Origin: RAM1 sp041905405
GTDB taxonomy: Bacteria; Pseudomonadota; Gammaproteobacteria; Burkholderiales; Burkholderiaceae_C
NCBI GenBank assembly: GCA_041905405.1
Contig: JAYRLC010000008.1
Coordinates: 1 to 64,000 of the forward strand
Direction: 5' to 3'
Length of the DNA: 64,000 nucleotides
Shown: positions 33,402-44,016 of the stretch, in pieces
Position numbering within the stretch: position 1 is the first letter of the stretch
Layout: each line of letters starts with the position of its first letter
The notes under the pieces: model-generated
The model's database searches: none
Told to the model about the DNA's origin: nothing
What the model saw: the letters and a program-made list of their open reading frames with translations, nothing else
Made by a program: the position numbers and the translations under genes

Positions 33402-35207
33402 GTGACACGCTACACGCTGAACCCGACGCAGCTTCTGCTGGATGCCGTCCTCTTGCTGACAGCCTGGTGGGCCGCCTTCTGGTTGCGTTTCAACCTCGAC
33501 GTTCCCGACGAATTCCTGGCGATGGCGCTGGCGTCGGCGCCCTGGGTCGTGCTGGCATGCCTTGCGGGCCTGGTGATCGCCAATGTGTACCGTCAGGTGT
33601 GGCGCTTTGCCGGGTTGCCGGAGCTGCGCCAGCTCGGCTGGGGGGTCCTGCTGGGGTCCGTGTTGGCCGCCGCGGCGGTGCTCATGCAGCGGTATCCCAA
33701 CTTTCCGCGCTCGGTCCTGCTCTTGCATCCGCTGGTGGCGCTTATGCTGCTGGGCGCAGTGCGGGCATCGTGGCGCACGTTCAGCGAAAGCCGCGCCGCC
33801 GTGGCGCCGGAAGCCAGGCGGTTGCTGATCGTGGGCTCGCTTGAAAACGCCGCGGATGCGTTGCGCGCCCTCAAGGGCTCCCAGCAATGGGTGCCGGTCG
33901 GCATCCTGTCGCCGGTGGCGGCGGAGCGGGGGCGTTCGCTGCAGAATGTTCCTGTGCTCGGGTCGACGGACTTTCTGGCGGGCGCCGCGGAAGCGACTGG
34001 CGCCCGCACAGCCCTGATCGCATCGCCGGCCGGCTCCGCGCAGCGGATCGACGTGCTGATGCATGCACCCGGAGCCGGCATCACGCTGTTGACCATGCCC
34101 AGGCCCGACGAATGGCTCAAGGCGGAAACGACGGGGCCCCGCAAGGTCGAGATCGAGGATCTGCTGGGCCGCATCCCGGTGCAACTGGACGTGGCCGGCC
34201 TGTCGGAGCTGTTCTCCGGCCAGACGGTCATGGTCACGGGAGCGGGTGGGTCGATCGGTTCGGAGCTGTGCCGCCAGGTGGCGCGCTTCGGAGTCAGCCG
34301 GCTGGTGTGCGTGGACATCTCGGAATACGCGGCCTACCAGCTGGAGCAGGAACTGCGCGAGGCGCACCCCCAGATGCAGGCCTTCTACTACACGGCGAAC
34401 ATCCGCGAGAGCGAACGGCTGCTGGCCGTGACCCGCAAGCACCAGCCCAGCCTGGTGTTGCACGCCGCCGCGTACAAGCATGTGCCGCTCATGGAGGACC
34501 TCAACGAGATCGAGGCGCTGCGCACCAATGTGCTGGGCACGCTGAACGCCGCGCGCGCGGCCGGCGAATGTGGCGTGCGGCACTTCGTGCTGGTGTCCAC
34601 CGACAAGGCCGTCAACCCCACCAACGTCATGGGTGCCAGCAAGCGGCTGGCCGAACTCATGGTTCAGGCCGTGGCGGCGCAGCATCCGGCCACGCGCTAT
34701 GTGTCGGTCCGCTTTGGCAACGTGCTGGGCTCCAGCGGCTCCGTTGTGCCGCTGTTTACCTCACAGATTGCGCGTGGCGGGCCCGTCACGGTGACGCATC
34801 CGGACATCGTGCGCTACTTCATGACCATCCCGGAAGCGGCTCAGCTCGTGCTGCAGGCCGGGCTGATGGGGCATTCAGGCCAGATATTCGTGCTGGACAT
34901 GGGCGAGCCGGTGAAGATCGTCGAGCTGGCCCGCATGTTGATCCGGCTGTCGGGCAAGACCGAGCAGGACATTCCCATCGCGTTCACGGGCCTGCGTCCC
35001 GGCGAAAAGCTGTTCGAAGAATTGCTGGCCGACGACGAGACCACCGAACCCACCCCGCACCCGAAACTGCGCGTGGCCAAGACGGCGCAGCACGGCGCCG
35101 ATATCTCGGCCGTGGCCCAATGGATCGCCGCCGCCGGGCCGGCGCCTGCCAGTGGCGACGTGCGGGCCTGGCTGCGGGCCCAGGTGCCCGAGTACGCGCC
35201 GCGCTGA
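33402..35207 (+). CDS. Membrane-bound nucleoside-diphosphate-sugar 4,6-dehydratase (WbpM/PglF/CapD type)
   Basis: About 601 residues. The N-terminus has four hydrophobic segments (about 8-120), then a nucleotide-binding-like domain, then an SDR dehydratase domain from about residue 275 (VTGAGGSIGSELC). The active-site segment reads STDKAVNPTNVMGASK, with Met in place of the usual Tyr, as known for the long WbpM-type enzymes. They convert UDP-GlcNAc to the 4-keto-6-deoxy sugar used for bacillosamine or QuiNAc. GTG at 33402 or 33396 may start translation; neither has a clear ribosome binding site. It converges with the LON-like gene, leaving three bases. Confidence 0.88.
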   Translation: MTRYTLNPTQLLLDAVLLLTAWWAAFWLRFNLDVPDEFLAMALASAPWVVLACLAGLVIANVYRQVWRFAGLPELRQLGWGVLLGSVLAAAAVLMQRYPNFPRSVLLLHPLVALMLLGAVRASWRTFSESRAAVAPEARRLLIVGSLENAADALRALKGSQQWVPVGILSPVAAERGRSLQNVPVLGSTDFLAGAAEATGARTALIASPAGSAQRIDVLMHAPGAGITLLTMPRPDEWLKAETTGPRKVEIEDLLGRIPVQLDVAGLSELFSGQTVMVTGAGGSIGSELCRQVARFGVSRLVCVDISEYAAYQLEQELREAHPQMQAFYYTANIRESERLLAVTRKHQPSLVLHAAAYKHVPLMEDLNEIEALRTNVLGTLNAARAAGECGVRHFVLVSTDKAVNPTNVMGASKRLAELMVQAVAAQHPATRYVSVRFGNVLGSSGSVVPLFTSQIARGGPVTVTHPDIVRYFMTIPEAAQLVLQAGLMGHSGQIFVLDMGEPVKIVELARMLIRLSGKTEQDIPIAFTGLRPGEKLFEELLADDETTEPTPHPKLRVAKTAQHGADISAVAQWIAAAGPAPASGDVRAWLRAQVPEYAPR

Positions 35208-35210
35208 CCG

Positions 35211-35840
35211 TCAGCCGGCGATGCCGGTGCGCGCCAGCACGTCGCCCACGAGTTCCAGCCGGACCAGCGGGTTGTCCAGCTCCATCAGGCGCTGCTTGAG
35301 CTCCAGCGGCAGCGGCAGCAGCTCGCACCAGCGGTTGGCCACCCAGCCGCAGTCGTCCAGTTGCCAGGGCTCGCGCAGCGGCAAGGGCTGTGGCGGGTTG
35401 CGTTGCTGAAGCGACTGGATCAGGTTGGCCAGCGCCTGCGACACCGGCTTCAGGTCGTCAGGGATGGCCACCGCCGTATCGTCGTTCATACGGCTGACAT
35501 CGGCGACCCACAGGCCGTGTTTCAGCTGGTCGCTGGCCGTGATGCGAAAGCGCTGCTTGCCGACGCAGCGGATGGTCATGAGGCCCGGCGCGGGCGCCTC
35601 GAGCTCCACGATGGTGGCCAGCGTGCCGACGCTGGCAAACGCCTCGCGCACGCCGGGCCGGCGGACTTCGTGGCCTTGCGTCAGGGACACCACCCCGAAC
35701 GGCGCGCCAGCCTTGTGGCATTTGGCGATCATGTCCAGGTAACGGACCTCGAACACGCGAAGCGGCAGCACGCCGCCGGGAAACAGCACCGTGCCCAAGG
35801 GGAACAGCGGCAACGACGAAAGGGTAAGGGCAGAAGACAT
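35211..35840 (-). CDS. LON N-terminal-domain protein (peptidase S16-like, non-proteolytic)
   Basis: A 209-residue stand-alone LON substrate-binding (PUA-like) domain. It starts LPLFPLGTVLFPGGVLPLRVFE, the typical first strand pair, and lacks the AAA+ and protease domains of Lon. The function is not established; such proteins are widespread in proteobacteria. ATG 35840 is preferred over the earlier in-frame start by similarity to the family N-terminus. Confidence 0.88.
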   Translation of the reverse strand: MSSALTLSSLPLFPLGTVLFPGGVLPLRVFEVRYLDMIAKCHKAGAPFGVVSLTQGHEVRRPGVREAFASVGTLATIVELEAPAPGLMTIRCVGKQRFRITASDQLKHGLWVADVSRMNDDTAVAIPDDLKPVSQALANLIQSLQQRNPPQPLPLREPWQLDDCGWVANRWCELLPLPLELKQRLMELDNPLVRLELVGDVLARTGIAG

Positions 35841-35893
35841 CAACGAGCCGTTTCTGCCCGCTATCATCCCACGGCAGTGCGGACTTTGTAACG

Positions 35894-36436
35894 ATGCTCT
35901 ACCAAATCATTTCCTTTCTGCTGGATGTGGCCGTGGGCCTGCTGGGCGGCGCCTGCCTGCTGCGGCTGTACATGCAATACCAGCGCGTTCCGTTCGGCAA
36001 CCCTGTGGGGCGTTTCGTGTTCGCGCTGACCGACTGGCTGGTGCTGCCGCTGCGGCGCGTGCTGCCGCCCGTGCGCAAGCTGGACACGGCCAGCCTGGTG
36101 GGCGCCCTCCTGCTGGAGCTGGCCCAATACACGGTGTTGTGGCTGCTGGGTGTGGGCACGCTGGCGGCGCTGCCGCTGATGGCCGCTTTCGGGCTGGTGC
36201 GGCTCGTGATCTCCGGCCTCACGGGCCTGGTGATCGTCTATGCCATCCTGTCCTGGGTGCAGTCCGACTCACCGCTGGTGGACATCATCGACCGGCTGTG
36301 CGCGCCGCTGCTGCGGCCGTTCAGGCGCGTGATACCGCTGGTGGGTGGCATCGACCTGTCGCCGCTTGCCCTGCTGGTGGCGCTGCAGATCGGCGCCATC
36401 GTGCTGGGCGGCCTGCAGCGCGCCGTGCTGCTCTGA
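35894..36436 (+). CDS. YggT family membrane protein
   Basis: A 180-residue integral membrane protein with two YggT repeats, each with two hydrophobic segments and a short R-P-F-type turn (LRRVLPPV at about 54-61 and LLRPFRRVIP in the second half). YggT proteins have been tied to osmotic and cation stress, but no biochemical role is firm. It lies in a short plus-strand island between two minus-strand units and ends four bases before the accD stop. Confidence 0.88.
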   Translation: MLYQIISFLLDVAVGLLGGACLLRLYMQYQRVPFGNPVGRFVFALTDWLVLPLRRVLPPVRKLDTASLVGALLLELAQYTVLWLLGVGTLAALPLMAAFGLVRLVISGLTGLVIVYAILSWVQSDSPLVDIIDRLCAPLLRPFRRVIPLVGGIDLSPLALLVALQIGAIVLGGLQRAVLL

Positions 36437-36440
36437 GGCT

Positions 36441-37313
36441 TCAGTCCACCGCGTCCGCGGGCTGACGTTGCAGCATGGCCAGTGCGCTGGCCATGGTCTT
36501 GCGCAGTTCGCGGCGGTCGCAGATGAAATCCACGGCGCCTTTTTGCTGCAGGAACTCGGCGCGCTGAAAGCCTTCGGGCAGCGTCACGCGCACCGTGGAT
36601 TCGATCACGCGCGGCCCGGCAAAACCGATCAGCGCCTTGGGCTCGGCGATCACCACGTCCCCCACGAACGCAAAGCCGGCGCTGACACCGCCCATGGTGG
36701 GATCGGTCAGCACGCTGATGTAGGGCAGGCCCTTCTTGGCCAGCCGCGTGAGCGCCGCATTGGTCTTGGCCATCTGCATGAGCGACAGCAGGCCTTCCTG
36801 CATGCGGGCGCCGCCGGTCGCGGTAAAGCAGATGAACGGAACCTTCTGCTCCAGCGCGGCTTCCACACCGCGCACGAAGCGTTCGCCCACCACACTGCCC
36901 ATGCTGCCGCCCATGAAGTCGAATTCAAAGCAGGCCACGACCACGCTGATGCTGTGCACCGCGCCACCCATGACGACCAGCGCATCGGTCTCGCCGGTCT
37001 GCTCCAGCGCTTCCTTGAGCCGTTCGGGGTATTTGCGGCTGTCCTTGAATTTCAGCGCGTCTACCGGCAGCACTTCCTGCCCGATCTCGTAGCGCCCTTC
37101 GGCGTCCAGGAACGCATCCAGCCGCGCGCGGGCGCCAATGCGATGGTGATGGCTGCAGGTGGGGCAGACGTTCTGGTTCTGCTCCAGGTCGGTCTTGTAG
37201 AGCACCGTTTCGCAGCTGGGGCACTTGACCCACAAGCCTTCGGGCACCTGGCGGCGCTCGGTCGGGTCGGTTTGCTGGATTTTGGGCGGAAGGAGCTTTT
37301 CAAGCCAGGACAT
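36441..37313 (-). CDS. accD: Acetyl-CoA carboxylase carboxyltransferase subunit beta
   Basis: The beta half of the carboxyltransferase that makes malonyl-CoA for fatty acid synthesis. The 290-residue protein starts with a four-cysteine zinc ribbon (CPSC near 33-36 and CPTC near 52-55), followed by the crotonase-like domain with TGGARMQEG and the GGVSAGFA loop. The trpA-accD neighbourhood is typical of beta- and gammaproteobacteria. Its product would also feed the extra ketosynthase at 26066. Confidence 0.96.
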   Translation of the reverse strand: MSWLEKLLPPKIQQTDPTERRQVPEGLWVKCPSCETVLYKTDLEQNQNVCPTCSHHHRIGARARLDAFLDAEGRYEIGQEVLPVDALKFKDSRKYPERLKEALEQTGETDALVVMGGAVHSISVVVACFEFDFMGGSMGSVVGERFVRGVEAALEQKVPFICFTATGGARMQEGLLSLMQMAKTNAALTRLAKKGLPYISVLTDPTMGGVSAGFAFVGDVVIAEPKALIGFAGPRVIESTVRVTLPEGFQRAEFLQQKGAVDFICDRRELRKTMASALAMLQRQPADAVD

Positions 37314-37341
37314 CTCAGGGCCTCCTGTGGGTCAATGGGGA

Positions 37342-38147
37342 TTATGCGTCCAGGGCGGCGCGGATCCCGCGCAGGAACTCGGCCGCGGCGGTGATGGCCT
37401 TGTCCCGGGGCTGGTCTTCGACCAGCTGGATCAGCTTCGTGCCGATGACCACTGCGTCGGCCACGCGGCCGATGGCCCGCGCCGTTTCTGCGTCGCGGAT
37501 GCCAAAGCCCACACCCACCGGCACTTTGACGTGCTGGCGGATGCGCGGCAACGCCTGCTCCACTGCCGTGGTGTCCAGGTGGCCGGCGCCGGTCACGCCC
37601 TTGAGCGACACGTAGTAGACATAGCCTCCCGCCACGCGCGCGACCTGCTTCATGCGCTGGTCCGTGCTGGTGGGCGCGAGCAGGAAGATCAGGTCCAGCC
37701 CGTGCGACTTGAGCGTCGCGGCGAAGTCCACGCATTCTTCTGGCGGGTAATCGACGATCAGGATGCCGTCCACGCCGGCAGCCGCCGCATCGCGCGCGAA
37801 CGCATCCTTGCCGTGCATCAGGTCATAGCGCTCCACGGGGTTGGCATAACCCATCAGCACCACGGGCGTGCGGTCGTCGCGCCCGCGGAAGGCGCGCACC
37901 ATGTCCAGCACCTGGGCCGTGCCAATGCCGAAGGTCAGGGCGCGTTCGCCGGCCTTCTGGATCACGGGGCCATCGGCCATCGGGTCCGAGAAGGGCACGC
38001 CCAGCTCGATCACGTCGGCGCCGGCGGACACCATGGCGTGCATCAGGTCGGGCGTGATGTCGGCCTGCGGGAAGCCGGCGGTGACATAAGGAATCAGCGC
38101 CTTGCGGCCCTGCTTTTTCAGCGCGGCAAAGGTGGCTTCGATGCGGC

Positions 38148-38151
<4 letters not shown>
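37342..38151 (-). CDS. trpA: Tryptophan synthase alpha chain
   Basis: Cleaves indole-3-glycerol phosphate to indole and glyceraldehyde 3-phosphate. The 269-residue TIM barrel has the catalytic Glu in VIELGVPFSDPMADGP and the catalytic Asp in GILIVDYPPEE. ATG 38151 overlaps the trpB stop by four bases; the longer open frame upstream lies inside trpB. Gene order trpF-trpB-trpA-accD is normal for Burkholderiales. Confidence 0.97.
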
Positions 38152-39378
<1,227 letters not shown>

Positions 39379-39401
<23 letters not shown>

Positions 39402-40098
39402 GGTTTCCTGCAAGTTGGCTGTCGGCGGCACGCACGGCCGCGACAAACTGGTGGATCTTGCGGGCGTCCTTGATGCCCTTGAGGGTTCCCCCCCCAGGAG
39501 CATCGGCTTCGACGCCCGAGCTCACGTCAACGGCCAGCGACGCGCAGCGCGGCCGTACTTGCAGAATGCCATCGGTCACGTTTGCAGGCGTGAGTCCACC
39601 AGACAAAACGAGATGACAGTTGACGCTTGGTGGAAGCAGTGACCAATTGAATGTCTTACCGCCGCCGCCATACCCCTCAACGTGAGCGTCGACCAGGATG
39701 GCTTGGGCGCTGGAAAAGTCGGACGCGAATTTTACCAAGTCGAACGGCGAGCCCTCGCCCAGGGGGATACGCGCTGCCCGCAGGAACGGGCGTGCGCCGC
39801 CGCCGGTGGCCGCCAGGCAATCGGCGGGTGATTCGTCGCCATGGAACTGCACCGTGGCGCCCGGCACGAGCACACAGGCGGCGTCCACGGCGGACGGCGT
39901 TTCGTTGACGACCAGCAGCACCGGGGTGACGAAAGGCGGCAGGCGCCGCGCCAGTACGGCTGCGCGTTCGGGCGTAACGTGGCGCGGGCTGGGCGGGTAC
40001 AGCACGAAACCGACCGCGTCTGCTCCGGCGGCGACGGCGGCGTCCACGTCCTCCTCGCGCGTGAGTCCGCAGATCTTGATGCGGGTGCGTTCGCTCAT
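39379..40098 (-). CDS. trpF: Phosphoribosylanthranilate isomerase
   Basis: Catalyses the Amadori rearrangement of phosphoribosylanthranilate. The 239-residue TIM barrel has the catalytic Cys in RIKICGLTREEDV and the catalytic Asp in ILVDAHVEGYGG. The last 20 or so residues extend past the usual end and overlap trpB by 23 bases. ATG 40098 is chosen over an ATG three codons upstream that lies in the truA stop region. Confidence 0.95.
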
Positions 40099-40880
40099 GG
40101 CAGCCAATCATACGCAGCGGTACGCTGCGGCAAGCCCCATATGTCCTCGTACACAGGGCCGAGGAAGTACAGCCCGTCAGGCGAAAAGGTCGGGGCGGCG
40201 GCGTCCCGGTCGCGCGCGGCCAGAACATCGGCGATCCAGCCCGGCGACTTGTGTCCCTGGCCGACGGCAATGAGGCAACCCATGATGTTGCGGATCATGT
40301 GGTGCAAGAACGCATTGGCCTCGAAGTCGAATCGCCAGTACGCGCCGCGCTGCGTGATCGCGACGCTGCGCAGATGCTTGACGGGCGACCTGGCCTGGCA
40401 GGCCGACGCCCGGAACGAGGTGAAGTCGTGCTCGCCCAGCAGCAGCAGCGCTGCCTGCCGCATCGCCTCGCCATCCAGGGGCCTGAACACCCAGCCGGCC
40501 CGGCCGGCGTCGATGCTGGGCCGCACGGGCGATTCCAGCATGAGATAGGCATAGCGCCGGCCGATCGCGCTGGCGCGGGAATGAAACGCATCGGGCACCG
40601 GATGTGCCCATTGCACGGCAATGTCGGCCGGCAGGAAAGTATTGGTGCCACGCACCCATGAAAACGGCTCGCGCACGAGATCGGTGTCCAGATGGACCAC
40701 CTGCATCAGCCCGTGCACGCCGGAGTCGGTGCGGCCGGCGCACACGGTGCTCACGGCGGGTTGCGCGGTAAAACGGGCGAGCGCTGCCTCCAGATGGTCT
40801 TGCACGGTGCGACCGGACGGCTGGCTCTGCCAGCCGTCATAGGCCTGTCCGTTGTAACTGATGCCCAGCGCGAGTCGCAT
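40095..40880 (-). CDS. truA: tRNA pseudouridine(38-40) synthase
   Basis: Modifies uridines 38, 39 and 40 in the anticodon arm of tRNAs. The 261-residue protein has the catalytic Asp in CAGRTDSGVHG and a second-domain repeat with FLHHMIRNIMG. The fimV-truA-trpF order is standard in Burkholderiales. It lies 47 bases after fimV on the same strand and overlaps trpF. Confidence 0.96.
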   Translation of the reverse strand: MRLALGISYNGQAYDGWQSQPSGRTVQDHLEAALARFTAQPAVSTVCAGRTDSGVHGLMQVVHLDTDLVREPFSWVRGTNTFLPADIAVQWAHPVPDAFHSRASAIGRRYAYLMLESPVRPSIDAGRAGWVFRPLDGEAMRQAALLLLGEHDFTSFRASACQARSPVKHLRSVAITQRGAYWRFDFEANAFLHHMIRNIMGCLIAVGQGHKSPGWIADVLAARDRDAAAPTFSPDGLYFLGPVYEDIWGLPQRTAAYDWLP

Positions 40881-40927
40881 GCAAGGTCAACCGCGAGCGT
40901 CGACGGCCCGCCATGCCGGCCGGCGGG

Positions 40928-43825
40928 TCAGGCCAGTTCCGCCAGGAACTTCTGGGCCCGCACCTTGAGGGCGCCGGATGCCACCTGGACGACTTCTTCG
41001 GCGAGGCTGCGTGCGCCGTCGGGGTCGCCGATGGCGTAGAACTCTTCTGCCAGGGCGAGCTTGGTGGCCAACGGGTCGGAGCCGGAGTCATCGAATCCGG
41101 TGCTGAGCGGGGCGCCGGATGTTTCCGGAGCGTCCGCCAGCGACGGCAGGGGCGATGCGCTTGGGGTCGTGGCCGGCGCAGGCGTGCCCAAGTCCAGCGA
41201 CAGCGAGCCCAGGTCGAATTCGATCATGCCGGAATCCGCGGCCGGTGCCTGAGCGGTTGCGGCGGCCTTGGGCGCAGGCGCGGGCGGCGGCAGATCCAGA
41301 CCCTCGGTCGAGAAACTCAGGTCATCCTCGGACAGGGTCAGATCCGGCGCCGACAGGCGCACCGGCTCGGACGGCACCGGGGGAAGATCCAGGTCGGGCA
41401 GGGATGTGGGCGGAAGGGCGACGGTACCGCTGCCAAAGTCCATGTCCAGCCCCGCAGGCTCGGGTGCCGGCACTGCATTGAAGGCCACCGTGGGCTCCAG
41501 CTGCATCGGCGCCGTGGCCAGCAGGTCCGGGCCTGTATTGGGCGGCACGCTGTCGGAGGGCATGTCGTCACCCAGCGAAAAATCAAGATCCAGGTCCAGG
41601 TCCACTGCACCACCGCCCTGGGCGGCGGCTTCGGTCGGCAGCACGTGTGTGGCGGTTGCCATGCCGAAGGCGGCGCCTGCGGCGGCGGGAACGGCCGCCA
41701 TCGCCACGGTGCCTGTCCCTTCAGCCGGTTGGCCGCCGGGACGGTACAGCGGGTTGGGCGGGTCGAGTTCCTGGCCCAGTTCGCAGATGTGCTCCCACTC
41801 CGGACCTTTGCCCTGGGTCAGGTTGTACGCATCGGTGGCCACCATCTCGAACGCCTTGGCGTCGCGGCGCTTGGAATAGATCTCAAGCAGCTTGGCGTGA
41901 ATGGCCACGCGCTGCGGGTTGGTCCGCAGGGCTTCCTTGAGGATTTCCTCGGCCTGCAGGTCGCGGCCGTAGGCGAGGTAAACGTCCGCTTCCGCCACGG
42001 GATCCACATCGCCCGCCGCATCAAGCTGGCTGGGCGAGTAGACCATGGACGAACCCGTGGGCCCGCCTTCGTTCGTGTCAATGCGCTGGCCACCGCTCGC
42101 GCCAAAGAACGAGTCCGGTTGCAGCCGGCTTTCGAGGAAGGAACTGTCCACCTGGGCAGACTTCTTGCGCTGGCGGACGCGATAGAACACAAAGCCCGCC
42201 AGCAGCGCCAGCAGTCCTGCCGCGGCGGCCGGGATCAGGGGGTTAGCCAGCAGCTCCTCAACCAGCGTGGGCTCCGGCGGAGGCGGCGGTACGGGGGCGG
42301 GTTTGGGGGCCGGTGGCTTGGCAGGCGCGGGCGTGGGCGCGGGTGTGCTCACCGTGGGTGTCGGGGCAGAAGCGGGCGCGGAGGCTGGCGACGCCACAGC
42401 GGTAGCCGCGCTTGCGGCAGGTGCGGGTACAGATGCAACTGCGGCCGTGGCGGACACGGCCGCGGGTGTCGATGCTGCTGCCGGGCTGGCTGCAGCGGTG
42501 ATGGCCGGCGCTGGCGAAGGCGCAACGGGCGCGGACGCCGCGCGTGCAGCCGGGGTACCCGCGGGCACGGCAACGCCCGGGCGGGATGCCGCAGACTGCG
42601 CGGGCGTGGCGGCGCCCGCTGCTGGCGCAGCGGCTGTCCCCAGCTTGCTGAGCTCGGCGATGTTCTTGTTCAGTTCGGCGACGCGGGCGGCGGCTTCCTT
42701 GTCCTGGCGCTCCTTGGCAATGCGGTCCTCGGCCGCCTTGGCCTGGACGGCACCTTTGGACAGGGTTAGCTTGTCGGGCGCTGCGGCAGCAGGCTTTTTG
42801 TCTTCCACCTTGGCCTGCAACCGGCCGCTGGCCTGGCGGTCGGCCGGCGCCACCTGGGAGGCTGGAACGCCCTCGGCAAGACGGCGGCGGAATTCATTGA
42901 AGTCGCGGCTTTGCGCCACAACGGTCCGGTTGGCGTTGGCGGGCTCCACCAGAGCTGCCTGATCGGCGGAGGGCAGGTCCAGGACCGAGCCTGCCTTGAT
43001 GCGGTTGACGTTCCCGCCTATGAATGCATCCGGATTGGCCTGCAGCAAAGCCACCAGCATCTGGTCCAGCGACACATTGGCCGGTTTGTTGGCGGCGGCG
43101 ATCTTGCCTGCCGTATCGCCGGCCTGAACCGTGACCTTGCGGGTTTCGGCCGGCCGTGCTGCGGCAGGGGGCGCGGCAACCGGAGGACGCGGTGCTGGCG
43201 CCGCGCGGGTGGCCGCAGGCGGCGGCTGCACAGGCGCAGCAACCGCAGGAGGCAACGGTGCTGGCGCAAGGGCGGGTGGCGCTACAGGCGCCGCCGGTGC
43301 CGGACGGCTGGCCGGCGGGACTTGTGCCACGCTCGGCGCGGGCGGCGTGGCAGACCGCAGGCTGGGTGGATCGAACAGCATTGTGTAGTCACGCACAATG
43401 CGGCCCGACGACCAGTTGGCCTCCAGGATGAGATCGATGAAAGGTTCGTTGACGCTGCGGTCACTGGACAGGCGGAGGAACTTGCGACCGCCGGGGCGTT
43501 CCATCAGCGTGACCTGCAGATTCGCGATGGCGGCGTTGTATTCCAGCCCTGCGGCCCGGAAGGCCTCGGGCGCCGCCACGGTGGCGCGCAGACTCGCAGC
43601 TTCTTCGGCAGTTATTTCGGGAATGTCGATGTCCGCGCGCAGCGGCTCACCCAGTGCGGACAGAACGTTAATGCGGCCAAGGGCCAGGGCATGCGCATCC
43701 TGCGTGGTGGCCCCCAAGGCGATCACTGCTGCCAGGGCCAAGGCGGATACCTGCCAGCGCGGCGGCTTTCCCGTCAACTTGTGCGCCTCCATCGCTTGGT
43801 CTGCAGGCAACTTTTTTCTGATCAT
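40928..43825 (-). CDS. fimV: FimV-like peptidoglycan-binding inner-membrane protein
   Basis: A polar organiser for type IV pili and twitching in pseudomonads; Burkholderiales carry it widely. About 965 residues: a signal sequence ending near AHA, the FimV N-terminal domain (LGRINVLSALGEPL), a LysM-like domain (about 230-285), long Ala- and Pro-rich linkers with a short charged coiled coil, one membrane helix (about 527-545), and a cytoplasmic TPR-like region with ADVYLAYGRDLQAEEILKEAL and a C-terminal repeat. The start is uncertain: 43867, 43825 and 43792 are possible, and 43825 has the best upstream GAGG. The linkers are strongly biased in composition. Confidence 0.9.
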   Translation of the reverse strand: MIRKKLPADQAMEAHKLTGKPPRWQVSALALAAVIALGATTQDAHALALGRINVLSALGEPLRADIDIPEITAEEAASLRATVAAPEAFRAAGLEYNAAIANLQVTLMERPGGRKFLRLSSDRSVNEPFIDLILEANWSSGRIVRDYTMLFDPPSLRSATPPAPSVAQVPPASRPAPAAPVAPPALAPAPLPPAVAAPVQPPPAATRAAPAPRPPVAAPPAAARPAETRKVTVQAGDTAGKIAAANKPANVSLDQMLVALLQANPDAFIGGNVNRIKAGSVLDLPSADQAALVEPANANRTVVAQSRDFNEFRRRLAEGVPASQVAPADRQASGRLQAKVEDKKPAAAAPDKLTLSKGAVQAKAAEDRIAKERQDKEAAARVAELNKNIAELSKLGTAAAPAAGAATPAQSAASRPGVAVPAGTPAARAASAPVAPSPAPAITAAASPAAASTPAAVSATAAVASVPAPAASAATAVASPASAPASAPTPTVSTPAPTPAPAKPPAPKPAPVPPPPPEPTLVEELLANPLIPAAAAGLLALLAGFVFYRVRQRKKSAQVDSSFLESRLQPDSFFGASGGQRIDTNEGGPTGSSMVYSPSQLDAAGDVDPVAEADVYLAYGRDLQAEEILKEALRTNPQRVAIHAKLLEIYSKRRDAKAFEMVATDAYNLTQGKGPEWEHICELGQELDPPNPLYRPGGQPAEGTGTVAMAAVPAAAGAAFGMATATHVLPTEAAAQGGGAVDLDLDLDFSLGDDMPSDSVPPNTGPDLLATAPMQLEPTVAFNAVPAPEPAGLDMDFGSGTVALPPTSLPDLDLPPVPSEPVRLSAPDLTLSEDDLSFSTEGLDLPPPAPAPKAAATAQAPAADSGMIEFDLGSLSLDLGTPAPATTPSASPLPSLADAPETSGAPLSTGFDDSGSDPLATKLALAEEFYAIGDPDGARSLAEEVVQVASGALKVRAQKFLAELA

Positions 43826-43962
43826 GCGGACAACAGCCTCGCCACTGGAATTTGCTAAAACGACCATAACATCAATGTCTTAGGCTGACAAGCTGAGACA
43901 GCTTTTAACTTCTGTACGCTTGGTTCGCCGGTCGTTACACGAAGGTCGATGTTGCCAAGTGA

Positions 43963-43995
43963 CAACGGCCTGTAACCAGCGATTACAGGCCGTTG
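43963..43995 (-). terminator. Stem-loop between asd and fimV
   Basis: A perfect 13-bp stem (43963-43975 with 43983-43995) and a 7-base loop lie 22 bases after the asd stop on the minus strand. There is no T-run, so it may work as an attenuating or processing hairpin rather than a full intrinsic terminator. It separates the leu-asd unit from fimV. Confidence 0.6.
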
Positions 43996-44016
43996 GGCAA
44001 GGGTCGACGCCGCGGA

